A stretch of 64,000 nt of DNA from the NCBI RefSeq assembly GCF_030440595.1, contig NZ_CP047452.1:1054001-1118000 (forward strand). Direction: 5' to 3'. Every line of letters begins with the position of its first letter. The first letter of the stretch is position 1. Source of the stretch: Corynebacterium glucuronolyticum DSM 44120 (GTDB lineage: Bacteria; Actinomycetota; Actinomycetes; Mycobacteriales; Mycobacteriaceae). Both the position numbers and the translations under genes were made by a program. Under the pieces are notes generated by a model. It made no database searches and was not told where the DNA came from. It saw nothing but the letters and a program-made list of their open reading frames with translations. Positions 9,167-18,502 of the stretch are shown in pieces.

Positions 9167-10558
9167 GTGGTTGATTCCCGTCTCATTCCTGAGACCTACG
9201 ATCGCGGATTTCAGCAGCCGGCACCACGGTCCCTCGAAGAATTCAACGATCTTCCCTCACACGTGTGGCCAAAGAATGCACGCCGTGAAGATGACGGCTC
9301 GGTGAGTATCGCCGGTGTGGGGCTGCCGGATCTCGCCCGCGAGTACGGAACGCCGCTATTTGTCATGGATGAAGATGATTTCCGTTCCCGGTGTCAGGCG
9401 ATGGCTGCAGCTTTTGGTGCGGAGAATGTGCACTATGCCGCTAAAGCCTTTCTCACCAAAGCAATCGCTCGGTGGGTCAATGATGAGGGTCTCCACCTCG
9501 ATGTCGCTAGCCTCGGTGAGCTTCAAGTGGCGCTGGCTACGGGATTTCCAGCCGAGAGAATCACCGCGCACGGAAACAACAAGACCGTGGCCTACATGGA
9601 CAAGGTCGTCAGCTCGGGTGTGGGAACGGTTGTCCTTGACGCTCCAGGCGAAATCGGGCTGCTCAATGACCGCGCCGCGCTCGCCGGTGTGACACAGAAC
9701 GTCATGGTGCGTGTGAAGCCCGGCATCGAGGCACATACGCATGAGATGATCGCCACGGCCCACGAGGATCAGAAATTCGGCTTTTCTTTGGCCTCCGGTT
9801 CCGCCTACGCAGCGTGTGAAAAGGCCCTGGACGCAGTCCATCTCGACCTTGTCGGCCTGCACTGTCACGTGGGTAGCCAGGTCTTCGATGCCGAAGGTTT
9901 CTCCCAGGCTGCAGAGCGTGTGCTGACGCTGTTTGTGAAGCTACATGACGAGCGGAGAGTTACTCTCACCACGCTTGACCTCGGTGGTGGTTTCGGCATC
10001 GCTTACACTGCTCACTCGCGCCCGCTGCGTGTGGAGGACGTTGCCGAAGATCTCATCGCCCGTGTACAGCGTCGCTGCGAGAAACTCAATCTCGATGTCC
10101 CGCGCATCATGGTGGAGCCCGGTCGCTCTATCGCCGGTCCTACGACGGTGACGGTATACGAAGTCGGCCAGGTGAAGGATGTTCACGTGACGGATACACA
10201 GACGCGCCGCTATGTTGCCGTGGATGGCGGCATGAGTGATAACCTCCGGCCTGCTCTCTACCAGGCGGAGTATGACTTGCGCCTGGTGAACAGGAGCGCT
10301 TCTGGCGCTCCAATTCCCACTCGTGTTGTGGGATCGCATTGCGAGTCCGGAGACATCCTGATCACAAACGAGGCGTACCCGGAAGACGTCGCCACCGGCG
10401 ATTTGGTCGCCACTGCAGCCACGGGTGCGTACTGTTACGCCATGAGTTCCCGCTACAACATGATGCTGCGCCCGGCCGTTGTTTCCGTCAAAGATGGCAA
10501 AGCACGGCTCATGGTGAAGCGCGAGACGATCGAGGATGTGCTCGAAAACCAGCTCTAG
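9167..10558 (+). CDS. lysA: diaminopimelate decarboxylase
   Basis: 463 residues, PLP-dependent fold-III decarboxylase making L-lysine from meso-diaminopimelate, the last lysine step. PLP lysine is K93 (HYAAKAF). HCHVGSQ, GGGFGI and EPGRSI form the cofactor-phosphate region, and C392 in CESGD is the active-site cysteine from the partner subunit. Starts at GTG with GGAGAGG upstream, three bases after argS, so probably co-transcribed. The enzyme also draws on the diaminopimelate pool needed for the arabinogalactan-type cell wall. Confidence 0.97.
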   Translation: MVDSRLIPETYDRGFQQPAPRSLEEFNDLPSHVWPKNARREDDGSVSIAGVGLPDLAREYGTPLFVMDEDDFRSRCQAMAAAFGAENVHYAAKAFLTKAIARWVNDEGLHLDVASLGELQVALATGFPAERITAHGNNKTVAYMDKVVSSGVGTVVLDAPGEIGLLNDRAALAGVTQNVMVRVKPGIEAHTHEMIATAHEDQKFGFSLASGSAYAACEKALDAVHLDLVGLHCHVGSQVFDAEGFSQAAERVLTLFVKLHDERRVTLTTLDLGGGFGIAYTAHSRPLRVEDVAEDLIARVQRRCEKLNLDVPRIMVEPGRSIAGPTTVTVYEVGQVKDVHVTDTQTRRYVAVDGGMSDNLRPALYQAEYDLRLVNRSASGAPIPTRVVGSHCESGDILITNEAYPEDVATGDLVATAATGAYCYAMSSRYNMMLRPAVVSVKDGKARLMVKRETIEDVLENQL

Positions 10559-10858
10559 CGATCAGCCAACACGCGCTGGCTTGCGCTGACATGTGCATGC
10601 TTGCCTGATGCGTGAAGGCGTGCGCTGCCTACCGTATCCAAAAAGTCTCGGGACTCTGTGTCCAACAACTACTGGAGCATAACACTCCAAGCTAGCTTTT
10701 TGGTGGGAATCCTCGTTCTCCAACAACAATAAACGGTCGGTTTCACCACCCACAGGGTGGTGAAACCGACCGTTTCCGTTTGCCACCTGTTCGTTGGATA
10801 GTACCCACGAGCGAGGGAGTAGCCACGCTGAGCAGACGTACAAGAACAGGTGACGATC
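10559..10858. other. intergenic region between convergent lysA and a small secreted-protein gene
   Basis: 300 bases holding no gene that I can support. Its main feature is the long perfect inverted repeat at 10731-10775. Confidence 0.5.
10731..10775. terminator. long perfect hairpin, probable bidirectional terminator
   Basis: 21-bp arms at 10731-10751 and 10755-10775 match perfectly around a 3-base loop. It lies between convergent transcripts (lysA on plus, small secreted gene on minus). T-rich flanks are short on both sides (TTTCCGTTT on plus, TTTATTGTT on minus). Confidence 0.65.
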
Positions 10859-11161
10859 CTACATAAAGTCAGAGGATGCAGACGGCACGTTCGGGATGAG
10901 ATTGCCCTGAATCGTCCCGTGGCGAACGAGGAAGTTATAGGCGTAGGAGATTTCAGCAATCCATCCTGCAATGCCGATCGCGGTCAGTGTCCAACCTACG
11001 GCTTCGTAGACTGTCGCTGCGGCGGAACCATCTGCAGTCTGGCGAACTGCGGTTTCTGGAGCGGGAGCAGCCTCATCTGCGAAAACGACCGTGGTACCTG
11101 ACACTGCGACCGCGCACGCCGTAGCGGCTGCAAGGAAACTGCGGGAAAGTGTAGAGCGCAT
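10859..11161 (-). CDS. small secreted protein with one C-terminal hydrophobic helix
   Basis: 100 residues, family not recognised. A clear signal peptide ends near VVFADEA, followed by an Ala/Thr-rich acidic linker, then a hydrophobic segment (about residues 55-75) and a C-terminal tail. The tail has the pattern YNxLVxxGxIxGxxxPNxP, shared with the neighbouring product at 11187-11477, so the two look like diverged duplicates. AAAGGA lies upstream of the ATG. The mature form could sit in the membrane or mycolate envelope. No known porin (PorA/H/B/C) resemblance was seen. Together with the next gene and 11937-12452 it forms a run of small exported proteins between lysA and hom. Confidence 0.75.
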   Translation of the reverse strand: MRSTLSRSFLAAATACAVAVSGTTVVFADEAAPAPETAVRQTADGSAAATVYEAVGWTLTAIGIAGWIAEISYAYNFLVRHGTIQGNLIPNVPSASSDFM

Positions 11162-11186
11162 GAGTTTATTCCTTTCTTAAGAGCCG

Positions 11187-11477
11187 TTACAGAACCGGAA
11201 GGTTTGGCTCGATCTGACCAGGGATGATGCCACGGCTTACAAGGGCGTTGTAGATAATTCCCCAGAAGCCACCCGCGCTCAAAGCGCCAACGAACAGGGA
11301 CACACCAGAGTAGATCACCTTAAGGGTATTTTCGGCGACGGCGGTACCTGTTTGGGAACCCGTGGCCTGGCGGTTGGAGGTGTCCTCCACAATGATTTCA
11401 TCTGCAGTAGCGGGAACGGCACTCAGAACCAGTGCAGCGCTCATGGCTGAAGCAATTGCTGATCGTTTCAGGCTCAT
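11187..11477 (-). CDS. small secreted protein, paralogue of the downstream neighbour
   Basis: 96 residues from the ATG at 11477, chosen over an ATG fifteen bases upstream because AAAGGA lies six bases before it. Signal peptide cleaved near VPATADE, then an acidic linker containing RQATGS, a hydrophobic helix (VSLFVGALSAGGFWGIIY) and the tail YNALVSRGIIPGQIEPNLP. That tail aligns with the product of 10859-11161. It lies 25 bases upstream of that gene on the same strand, so they are probably one transcript. Function unknown; the shared tail is the best search handle. Confidence 0.75.
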   Translation of the reverse strand: MSLKRSAIASAMSAALVLSAVPATADEIIVEDTSNRQATGSQTGTAVAENTLKVIYSGVSLFVGALSAGGFWGIIYNALVSRGIIPGQIEPNLPVL

Positions 11478-11835
11478 GAAAGTTCCTTTCAATCGATGGT
11501 TGGTTTCAGCTTAAATTTTACGAAATCAAACAGTTATTGGCAGTGCAAAAACAGCTACCGCACAGGGAAATGGTAAGGATGGTTAAGAAAAGATTAAGAG
11601 AAATGGTGCTGCCTGCGTGATTATGTAAATAACGTATGGTGTGAGATATGTCATAGATGCTTCAGGTGTGATTTAGGTGGCATTTTTGGGGGTATTTCGG
11701 CGAATTCAGTCGTGTGCTGCAGATCTGCGGAGGGGTAAGTAAGGAATCAAAAACTATCGACGGCACCGGGTGACCGTGGACTGTGGGGGTCTGTGTGCCG
11801 TTATCGGCTGGTATTGGCCTGAAAGTGGGTACATA
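11478..11835. other. promoter region of the small secreted-protein pair
   Basis: 358 AT-rich bases upstream of the minus-strand gene ending at 11477. It contains a GlxR-like site at 11640-11655 and no supported gene. Confidence 0.5.
11640..11655. promoter_or_regulatory. GlxR (CRP-type) site candidate
   Basis: TGTGAGATATGTCATA matches the GlxR consensus TGTGANNTANNTCACA except for one position. It lies about 160 bases upstream of the small secreted-protein gene at 11187-11477, suggesting cAMP-GlxR control of that locus. Confidence 0.45.
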
Positions 11836-11869
11836 AAAATGCTCCGGCAATGCGTCGCCGGAGCATTTT
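11836..11869 (-). terminator. terminator of the 171-residue secreted-protein gene
   Basis: 13-bp arms (11836-11848, 11857-11869) with an 8-base loop, GC-rich core and A/T ends giving a T-run on either strand. It is placed 68 bases past the minus-strand stop at 11937. Confidence 0.85.
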
Positions 11870-11936
11870 GTTGATGAATCAAGGCCGTATCGGTAGCTCG
11901 CCGCTATAAAGGGCGGGTTCCGGGTGTCAGGCTATC

Positions 11937-12452
11937 TTAACGGCCGAAACTGGGGAGTGCCTGGCCAATGGTGACCAGGGAGGCTGCGGAATTGAGAACG
12001 ACGAGGATGATGCCAACAATGCCGATGGCTAGACCTGCATCGAGAAGAATGGAGATCGACTTTGCGGCATCGTCAGTGGTGTTGGAGAAGCCCTTACCGC
12101 CGACGAGTCCGTAGGCGATCTTCTCGGAGGAGGATGCGCCTTTCAGCTTCTCGTCCTGCTCCTTCTTCTTGGCCTCGTTTGCTACCTTGTCGGCTTCGGA
12201 CTCAGAGCTGAGGATGTCGAGCAGCTGTCCTTCGATCGGGCGATCGGAGTTCTCTACCGGATCCTTGCCTTCGGAGCTGAGGAGGGTTCCGATCTGGTCA
12301 ATCTTTTCGTTCTTCGGCTTAGGAAGGGAGTTGCCGATGAGGCCACCAAGTCCGCCGAAAGGATCGGCAGCTGAAGCTGCGGGGACGGTGGAAAAGGCGA
12401 CGGCGAAGGCGGTTGCGCCGGCGACGAGGGTGTTAGCTACTTTGCGGGTCAT
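11937..12452 (-). CDS. secreted protein with charged helical middle and C-terminal membrane helix
   Basis: 171 residues from the ATG at 12452, which has AGGAG five bases upstream; the longer upstream reading is rejected. Signal peptide ends near ASAADPFGG. A Gly-rich stretch (FGGLGGLIG) follows, then a charged, probably coiled region (EADKVANEAKKKEQDEKLKG) and a C-terminal hydrophobic helix of about 25 residues ending LPSFGR. Family not recognised. It lies divergently from hom and upstream of two other small exported proteins with the same overall plan. In C. glutamicum small genes of unknown function also occupy the lysA-hom interval, as I recall. Confidence 0.75.
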   Translation of the reverse strand: MTRKVANTLVAGATAFAVAFSTVPAASAADPFGGLGGLIGNSLPKPKNEKIDQIGTLLSSEGKDPVENSDRPIEGQLLDILSSESEADKVANEAKKKEQDEKLKGASSSEKIAYGLVGGKGFSNTTDDAAKSISILLDAGLAIGIVGIILVVLNSAASLVTIGQALPSFGR

Positions 12453-12840
12453 GTGAACTCCTATGGAAGACTGTTGGAATAAACAAGGTTGAAAACTAGC
12501 ACACATAAGATGAGCTGTATAGAAACAGTTCAAACCACCTGAATGTGGTGGCTGTTGCGTGGCAAGCGTACCATCATAGCTTACAGCCAACTCTCAGAGT
12601 TGCGCGAATTTTTAGAACTTTTCGGTGGGGTATTCATCTTTCGGTGGGGTTCGGTGGGGGTGATCTCCTGAAATTTTCGCTACCGTGCGGAATTTGATTC
12701 CTCTCGCTCATCGTCTTCTGCCTTTAAGCGCTATACGCAGCGGGGATGAACTGAAGGAAAATAACGGTCGCAAATTTAGACCGCTTGGTCTATAGTTGGG
12801 TGGAACGGCTTAACCACATCACTAGAAAGTTGAGATCAGC
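12453..12840. other. hom promoter region
   Basis: 388 bases between the divergent secreted-protein gene and hom. They include G/T-rich direct repeats of TCGGTGGGG near 12620-12660 and the McbR operator at 12777-12792. No gene was seen. Confidence 0.5.
12777..12792. promoter_or_regulatory. McbR operator
   Basis: TAGAC-CGCTTG-GTCTA is an exact match to TAGAC-N6-GTCTA, the operator published for the TetR-type methionine/cysteine repressor McbR of C. glutamicum, whose regulon includes hom. It lies 48 bases before the hom ATG, so it links threonine/methionine synthesis to sulfur-amino-acid status. Confidence 0.85.
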
Positions 12841-14184
12841 ATGACTGCTAACGTCCGCTCTGCTTCACCTCAGTACAACTCAGGTAAGGGGGAGGGATCC
12901 CCGGTGGGTATCGCCCTTTTGGGACACGGCACTGTCGGAGCTCAGGTGTTGCGTTTGATGGACGAATACGCGGACGAGCTCGAACACCGCATTGGCGGCC
13001 CCCTTGAGGTCAAAGGCGTCGCCGTGCGCAACATAGAGAAACACAGGGAGACCGTTCCGGCTGAGCTGCTCACTGATGATGCATACAGCCTCATTCAACG
13101 TGACGACGTAGATATTGTTGTCGAGGTGATCGGAGGGATCGACTACCCTCGCGAGTTAGTCCTCGCCGCGCTCAAAGCTGGGAAGTCTGTCGTCACCGCT
13201 AATAAGGCTCTCATCGCCGCGCATTACCAGGAACTGGGAGATGCATCTGACGAGTCAAACGTTGATCTCTACTACGAGGCGGCCGTTGCCGCAGCAATTC
13301 CTGTCGTTGGCCCCCTTCGCCGCTCGCTTGCAGGCGACCGCATCAAGTCGGTAATGGGCATTGTTAACGGCACGACGAACTTCATTCTTGACGGAATGGA
13401 TTCCACCGGTGCCGATTACGACGAGATGCTCGCCGAGGCAACCCGACTCGGGTATGCCGAAGCGGATCCGACCGCAGATGTCGAGGGATTTGATGCGGCT
13501 AGTAAAGCCGCCATCTTGGCATCAATCGCATTCCACACCCCGGTGTACGCCAAGGATGTGCACCGTGAGGGCATCACCAATATCAGCCCCGATGACATCA
13601 AGGCAGCGCAGGCTGCAGGTTATGTAATCAAGCTGCTCGCTATCTGCGAGCGGTTTACCAACCAGGAAGGAAAAGAAGTGGTTTCCGCACGTGTTCACCC
13701 CACACTTGTGCCGCGCAGCCACCCGCTGGCTAGCGTGAGCAAGTCGTTCAACGCAATCTTCGTTGAAGCTGAGGCAGCCGGTCGCCTGATGTTCTACGGA
13801 AACGGAGCAGGCGGGTCGCCCACCGCTTCTGCCGTTCTCGGAGACATTGTTGGTGCTGCCCGCAACAAGGTTCACGGTGGCCGTGCACCTGGCCAGTCCA
13901 CCTACGCCAACCTGCCGATCGCAGACTTTGGTGACGTGTACACCCGTTACCACGTTGACATGGAGGTGGAGGATCGGATTGGTGTACTCGCCGATATCGC
14001 TAAGATCTTCACTAAACATGGCATCTCGCTTCGTACGGTGCGTCAGCACCAGGGCGACGACCACGCTCGCCTGATTCTGGTCACACACACCGCGCGTGAA
14101 CAGGACCTCGAGGAGGTCGTCGATGAGTTGAAGAAGCTTGAAGCCGTGCGTGGTATTGAATCCGTTATCCGCCTGGAGGAGTAA
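12841..14184 (+). CDS. hom: homoserine dehydrogenase
   Basis: 447 residues. Reduces aspartate semialdehyde to homoserine, the branch point to threonine, methionine and isoleucine. The NAD(P)-binding start [13 protein letters not shown] is near residue 22, catalytic-domain stretches [10 protein letters not shown] and [11 protein letters not shown] follow, and a C-terminal ACT domain from about residue 365 ([22 protein letters not shown]) is the site of threonine feedback inhibition. The N-terminal extension with YNSGKGEGS resembles C. glutamicum Hom. thrB follows two bases later in the same operon; an McbR operator precedes the gene. Confidence 0.97.
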   Translation: MTANVRSASPQYNSGKGEGSPVGIALLGHGTVGAQVLRLMDEYADELEHRIGGPLEVKGVAVRNIEKHRETVPAELLTDDAYSLIQRDDVDIVVEVIGGIDYPRELVLAALKAGKSVVTANKALIAAHYQELGDASDESNVDLYYEAAVAAAIPVVGPLRRSLAGDRIKSVMGIVNGTTNFILDGMDSTGADYDEMLAEATRLGYAEADPTADVEGFDAASKAAILASIAFHTPVYAKDVHREGITNISPDDIKAAQAAGYVIKLLAICERFTNQEGKEVVSARVHPTLVPRSHPLASVSKSFNAIFVEAEAAGRLMFYGNGAGGSPTASAVLGDIVGAARNKVHGGRAPGQSTYANLPIADFGDVYTRYHVDMEVEDRIGVLADIAKIFTKHGISLRTVRQHQGDDHARLILVTHTAREQDLEEVVDELKKLEAVRGIESVIRLEE

Positions 14185-14186
14185 TT

Positions 14187-15113
14187 GTGGCAGTAGAAAT
14201 TCCGCAGGGGACGAAGGTGCACGTCCGTGTTCCTGCCTCGTCAGCAAACCTCGGCCCGGGGTTCGATACCCTGGGCATTGCCCTGACCATGTACGACGAT
14301 GTAGATGTAGAAGTCGTAGAGTCGGGTCTCGAGATCGAGATTCACGGTGAGGGGGCCGATACTCTGCCTCGTGATGGTTCGCACCTTGTTGTGCGGGCCA
14401 TTCGAGCCGGGTTGAAGGCAGCCGATGCCACGGCACCTGGACTGAAAGTGACGTGCTACAACACGATCCCGCAGGCGCGTGGATTGGGTTCTTCCGCAGC
14501 TGCTGCAGTGGCAGGTGTCTCTGCAGCAAATGGTCTTGTAGGTATGTCCCTCACCCCGGATCAGGTAGTTCAGCTTTCGAGCGCCTTCGAAGGACATCCT
14601 GACAACGCATCGGCCTCTGTGCTTGGTGATGCAGTAGTGAGCTGGACTGATGTCCCCGTTGACGGGCAGACGCTGCCACAGTTCCATGCTGTTGGCATTC
14701 ATGCTCACGAATCTATTGAGGCAACGGCGTTCATCCCGAGCTTCCATGCGTCAACAGATGCTGTGCGGAAAGTATTGCCTAGCGATGTCACCCATCAAGA
14801 TGCACGGTTCAATGTGTCTCGCGCGGCTCTGCTTACCGTGGCGCTGCAAAGCCACCCCGAGTACCTGTGGGAAGCTACCCGTGACAGGCTTCACCAGCCG
14901 TACCGGGCAGACGTGCTTCCAGTAACAGCCGAATGGGTTAACCGTCTACGTAACCGTGGGTACGCTGCGTACCTTTCGGGTGCAGGTCCCACCGTCATGG
15001 TGCTCCACACCGAACCGATCGCAGAGTCCATTATTGTCGCTGCCCGTGAGGACGGATTGCGAGTGGAGGACCTTCGTGTAGCAGGACCCGTGGAAGTTAC
15101 CACCACGGTCTAA
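14187..15113 (+). CDS. thrB: homoserine kinase
   Basis: 308 residues, GHMP kinase family, phosphorylates homoserine on the way to threonine. Signatures present: [16 protein letters not shown] near residue 12, the ATP-loop [14 protein letters not shown] near residues 95-108, and [10 protein letters not shown] in the C-terminal half. The GTG start has GGAGGAG five bases upstream and lies two bases after the hom stop, giving a tightly coupled hom-thrB operon. A terminator follows at 15257. Confidence 0.97.
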   Translation: MAVEIPQGTKVHVRVPASSANLGPGFDTLGIALTMYDDVDVEVVESGLEIEIHGEGADTLPRDGSHLVVRAIRAGLKAADATAPGLKVTCYNTIPQARGLGSSAAAAVAGVSAANGLVGMSLTPDQVVQLSSAFEGHPDNASASVLGDAVVSWTDVPVDGQTLPQFHAVGIHAHESIEATAFIPSFHASTDAVRKVLPSDVTHQDARFNVSRAALLTVALQSHPEYLWEATRDRLHQPYRADVLPVTAEWVNRLRNRGYAAYLSGAGPTVMVLHTEPIAESIIVAAREDGLRVEDLRVAGPVEVTTTV

Positions 15114-15256
15114 GAACGTGCCCGTACCGAGTGGCAGTGATCGTGCCACTGCTAGTAGGGCAGTGGGCAGTTAAATGTCGCTCTGTGACACGATGCGCGA
15201 AACCGTAAGGAATCCCGCGGTGAAGCAGTGACGGCAAGAGTGAGGTAAATACAAAA

Positions 15257-15287
15257 GTCCCGGCACCGTGAACTGCCGGGATTTTTC
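15257..15287 (+). terminator. hom-thrB terminator
   Basis: CCCGGCA and TGCCGGG pair around an 8-base loop (15259-15280) and are followed by ATTTTTC. It lies between convergent thrB and the modBC fusion. Confidence 0.8.
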
Positions 15288-15368
15288 TTCGCTTTACGTT
15301 CCTCTGTAGTTTTCCTTTTTCTACGGTGTGTCCCTTCAGCGTTCCTGTAGATCAGTGGAAACGAAGGC

Positions 15369-17111
15369 CTATCGCGGGTAGACGCTGGTCGCAAGTGCCT
15401 TGGCAACAACGCTGACGCGTGTGCCATAGTCGAGTGCGAGGTCGGCAAAGCTTGCCGGGGTGATCGGCACGGTGACTTCGTTGCCTCCTGCAATAGTGAC
15501 GCTGATGTTAATCTTGCCACCGGAGTGGGCGATGCCGCTGACTACGCCAAGCCAATGGTTCCGTGCGGATTCCTGTGGTCCGGACCCATTTTGTTCCTTG
15601 CTGTACAGACGAAGGATCGCGGCCTCTGGTGCGAAAACAGCCACGGCCTGGGCCCCGGGAACAAGAGTATCCCAAGGAACATCCTCGCCTGCCACGCCGG
15701 AGACATCACCGAGGGTGACAATTCCATCGTGTACCGAGTTGATCGTCCCGGTGATGCGGTTCAGACCTGTCAGATCAGCAACGAATTGTGTCGGGGGTAC
15801 GCGCAGAATCTCCTCGACCGGTGCTTGCGCGGCGACTTTACCGCCTTCGATGACGATGACGGAGGTCGCGAGCGCGTAAATGTCCGTTGGGTTGTGCGTA
15901 ACAAGCATCGTCTGCCTGTCCTTGCTAACAGCATGGAGGACAGTCCGCCACGCAGAAGCGCGGGCAACATCGATGGCTGCCAGAGGTTCGTCGAGAAGCA
16001 AACGGGCAGGACGAGTGGCCAGCGCTCGAACCAAGGCGACGTGGGCCGCCTGCCCACCGGACAGCGCTGGGACGGGAACGTCGGAAAGATCAGCCAAACC
16101 AGCCGCAGAAATCCACGCGTCCGCATCCTTCGTCACCATTTCCAATGCCTTCTTCACCGTGCATGTGCGGGGAAGACCGGGGTTCTGCGTGAGGAGAACA
16201 CCGTCCAAAGTGCGCATGTACGTTGTCTTTCCCGCACCGTTGGGGCCGATGATCACGATGAATTCGCCTGCGTGTGTCGTTTCCGCAGGGGTAGAAAGCG
16301 CCCGCACGCGTTCGACATCGATATCGCCAATGGTACGGACAGTCGGCTTGTACGATTTCTGAAGGAGACTGGGAAGAGTAGCCAACACGAGGACAACAAG
16401 CGCAATGCCGATGAGCAGTGCAGCCATAGCGAGGGCAGCATCCGGATCGATCTCGCGCTCCAAGTAAATTCCCAGCGGCAGGGTGCGTGTTTTCCCGGGC
16501 ATGGAGCCTGCAAAGGTAATCGTCGTACCGAACTCGCCGAGCGAGCGAGCAAACGCGAGTCCGGCGCCGGTTGCTAGGGGAGCAGCGATTGCCGGGAGAG
16601 TGATCTTGTTCAGTACCGTCGACCGGCTCATACCGAGGCCGAGAGCGGAACGCTCAATCTCCCTGTCCATCGTGCGTAGAGCGCCGTCAACGGCGACAAC
16701 CACGAAAGGCAGGGATACGAAGATATGCGAAGCTACCACACCTGGATAGGCGAAGGCGAACTGCAACCCCAGCGCGTCAAGGATCGGAGCGGTGATACCA
16801 CGGCGACCAATGAGAGCCGTCAGCGCAAGACCCCCCACGACAGGTGGCATAGCCAGAGGCAGCAGAACAAAAATCCGCACGAGTTTCTTCCCCCGCAGCA
16901 GCAACGCGATGGGGACACCGAGAAGGGTGGTGATGACCGTCGACCACGCTGCAGACGACAGCGTGATGGACACCATCTCCAGTGTCTCCGGCCGGACGAC
17001 GATCTCCGGGAAGCGGAGCCAGGGGACGCGGATAGCTAACGCAACGATGGGCCCGATCAAAATGATCAGGCCCACCCACGCCAGCGGCTTAACGAACCGG
17101 GCTGAACCCAT
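15369..17111 (-). CDS. modB: molybdate ABC transporter, fused permease-ATPase (ModBC)
   Basis: 580 residues. Residues 1-250 are a ModB-type permease with about five membrane helices and the EAA-like loop (ALGLGMSRSTVLNKITLPA). The rest is a ModC-type ATPase: Walker A GPNGAGKTT (289-297), signature LSGGQ (350-354), Walker B LLLDEP (371-376), His406 of the H-loop, and a TOBE-like molybdate domain from about 515. Oddly, only 14 residues separate the Walker A lysine from the presumed Q-loop Q309, where about 40 are usual, so the ATPase beta-subdomain looks shortened. The start overlaps the modA end by 23 bases. Imports molybdate with ModA for the cofactor genes nearby. Confidence 0.9.
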   Translation of the reverse strand: MGSARFVKPLAWVGLIILIGPIVALAIRVPWLRFPEIVVRPETLEMVSITLSSAAWSTVITTLLGVPIALLLRGKKLVRIFVLLPLAMPPVVGGLALTALIGRRGITAPILDALGLQFAFAYPGVVASHIFVSLPFVVVAVDGALRTMDREIERSALGLGMSRSTVLNKITLPAIAAPLATGAGLAFARSLGEFGTTITFAGSMPGKTRTLPLGIYLEREIDPDAALAMAALLIGIALVVLVLATLPSLLQKSYKPTVRTIGDIDVERVRALSTPAETTHAGEFIVIIGPNGAGKTTYMRTLDGVLLTQNPGLPRTCTVKKALEMVTKDADAWISAAGLADLSDVPVPALSGGQAAHVALVRALATRPARLLLDEPLAAIDVARASAWRTVLHAVSKDRQTMLVTHNPTDIYALATSVIVIEGGKVAAQAPVEEILRVPPTQFVADLTGLNRITGTINSVHDGIVTLGDVSGVAGEDVPWDTLVPGAQAVAVFAPEAAILRLYSKEQNGSGPQESARNHWLGVVSGIAHSGGKINISVTIAGGNEVTVPITPASFADLALDYGTRVSVVAKALATSVYPR

Positions 17112-17868
17112 ACTGTTCCAGAACCTCGGCGAACTTATCGGAGGTCAGGAATTCCTTGACCTTCTGAGCCTGCTCCGGGTGCTGTGTGTTCTTGGTCACG
17201 GCGACCGGGTACTCGTTCTTTTCCTTCTCCGCGCCGGGGATCGGCACAGTGATGACTGTGTCGCTCGCGGAGATAGCATCGGTGGAGTACACAAAGCCGG
17301 CATCGGCTTCGCCGGAGGTCACCTTGCCGAGCGTATCGGTTACGGAGTGCTCGAGGGATGCGAACGGGATGTTCTTATCGCCGACGAGGGCCTCCGTTAC
17401 ACGGCCACAGGGAACCTGCGGGTCACATGCGACAACGGTGGCACCGGCGTTGGCCTTTTCCACCAGCTTGTCGATGGAGGTGATCTCCGGATCTGTTGTC
17501 ACAAGCACGAGTTCATTCGTGGCAAAGACGGTGGGCTCCTCAACGAGATCCTTTTCGACTGCCTCATCCATGGCCTTGCGGTCAGCGGTGATCAGGAGGT
17601 CGCCGGGGGCGCCCTCTGCAAGCTGAGAAATGAGGGTCGAGCTGCCGGCGTTGTTGAATTCAACCGGGAATTCCTTGGAGATTGCGTCGTTGAGCACGCG
17701 GGTGGATGCAGCGCCCATGATGAGGATCTGCTCTTGGCTCTGGGTATCAGAGGCCTGGGCAGAACTGCTATTCGACGCGGAGGTGGTCTCCGCACTCTGC
17801 GAGCAGCCCGCCACAGCGAGTGCTGCCATCAGCGTCGTTGCTACTAGTTTTGTTGCTTTATGCCCCAC
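17089..17868 (-). CDS. modA: molybdate-binding lipoprotein ModA
   Basis: 259 residues from the GTG at 17868, chosen because AAGGAGG lies nine bases upstream. The signal sequence ends in a lipobox LAVAGC, so the protein is a lipid-anchored binding protein of the molybdate ABC importer. Family stretches include ILIMGAASTRVLNDAI, FNNAGSSTLISQLAEGAPGD and, in the second half, GEADAGFVYSTDA. First gene of modA-modBC; the downstream fusion overlaps its end. High-affinity molybdate uptake supplies the Mo-cofactor genes at 18.5-24.8 kb. Confidence 0.93.
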   Translation of the reverse strand: MGHKATKLVATTLMAALAVAGCSQSAETTSASNSSSAQASDTQSQEQILIMGAASTRVLNDAISKEFPVEFNNAGSSTLISQLAEGAPGDLLITADRKAMDEAVEKDLVEEPTVFATNELVLVTTDPEITSIDKLVEKANAGATVVACDPQVPCGRVTEALVGDKNIPFASLEHSVTDTLGKVTSGEADAGFVYSTDAISASDTVITVPIPGAEKEKNEYPVAVTKNTQHPEQAQKVKEFLTSDKFAEVLEQYGFSPVR

Positions 17869-18502
17869 GGGACATGTCCTCCTTCTCTCGCACCGCACCG
17901 GCGTGCACTGGGGAACAATCCTGGCGCTTCTGGACTGCGGTCGTTGCTTCTTGTGACCAGTAAAAACAATGGTTTTGCTATGTATCCTAACCGAGAAGAG
18001 CGCGGTGCGTTACGTTTGTCTCAGTTTCCTCCCAATAGAATTCGGGCATCTCGATTGTTCTAGAGCGTGTACTAGACCTCTCAGCATGACTCTAAAAGCA
18101 GGTATGAGGCTCCGCGTCTGCCGACCCGCGTTGTGGCCGCGCATTTGTGTTCGCGCGTTGAGAGTGCGGACTGCGAATAGGAGTTATGAGTATTTTGTCG
18201 AAAGACAAGGGCGCGTAGCCTCGATTTGTGTCTTTGGCTTGCTGATTTGATCTGCCATAGCGACTCAGCGTGGGGAGCTTTTGGTGCGCGACCCACACAC
18301 CGCGAGGCAGCGTTCCATGAAGTGCGTGACAGCTGTCCAGGCACGGTCTTATCGGATGTGAGAACATAAGAGCAACAGTTGAGTGAGATGCTGCTTGCGA
18401 AGCACACTGGTAGCAAACCAGTGCAGTTGTTTGCGCTATTTCGCGATAGCTCAGTGAACGTCAGATGTGCGTTGGAACAGACAAGGGAAAGTGAAGTAGA
18501 AA
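17869..18502. other. divergent modA/mog intergenic region
   Basis: 634 bases without a gene that I can support. It must hold the promoters of modA (minus) and mog (plus). A small inverted repeat AAAAC-AATG-GTTTT lies near 17965. I see no clear ModE-type site and cannot confirm a Moco riboswitch. Confidence 0.4.

Noticed and set aside
10859..11477. PorA/PorH-type porins
   Set aside because: Those are about 45-60 residues without signal peptides; these products have clear signal peptides and a different tail.
17869..18502. Moco riboswitch between modA and mog
   Set aside because: No convincing conserved core could be aligned by eye; covariance-model search would be needed to revive the idea.
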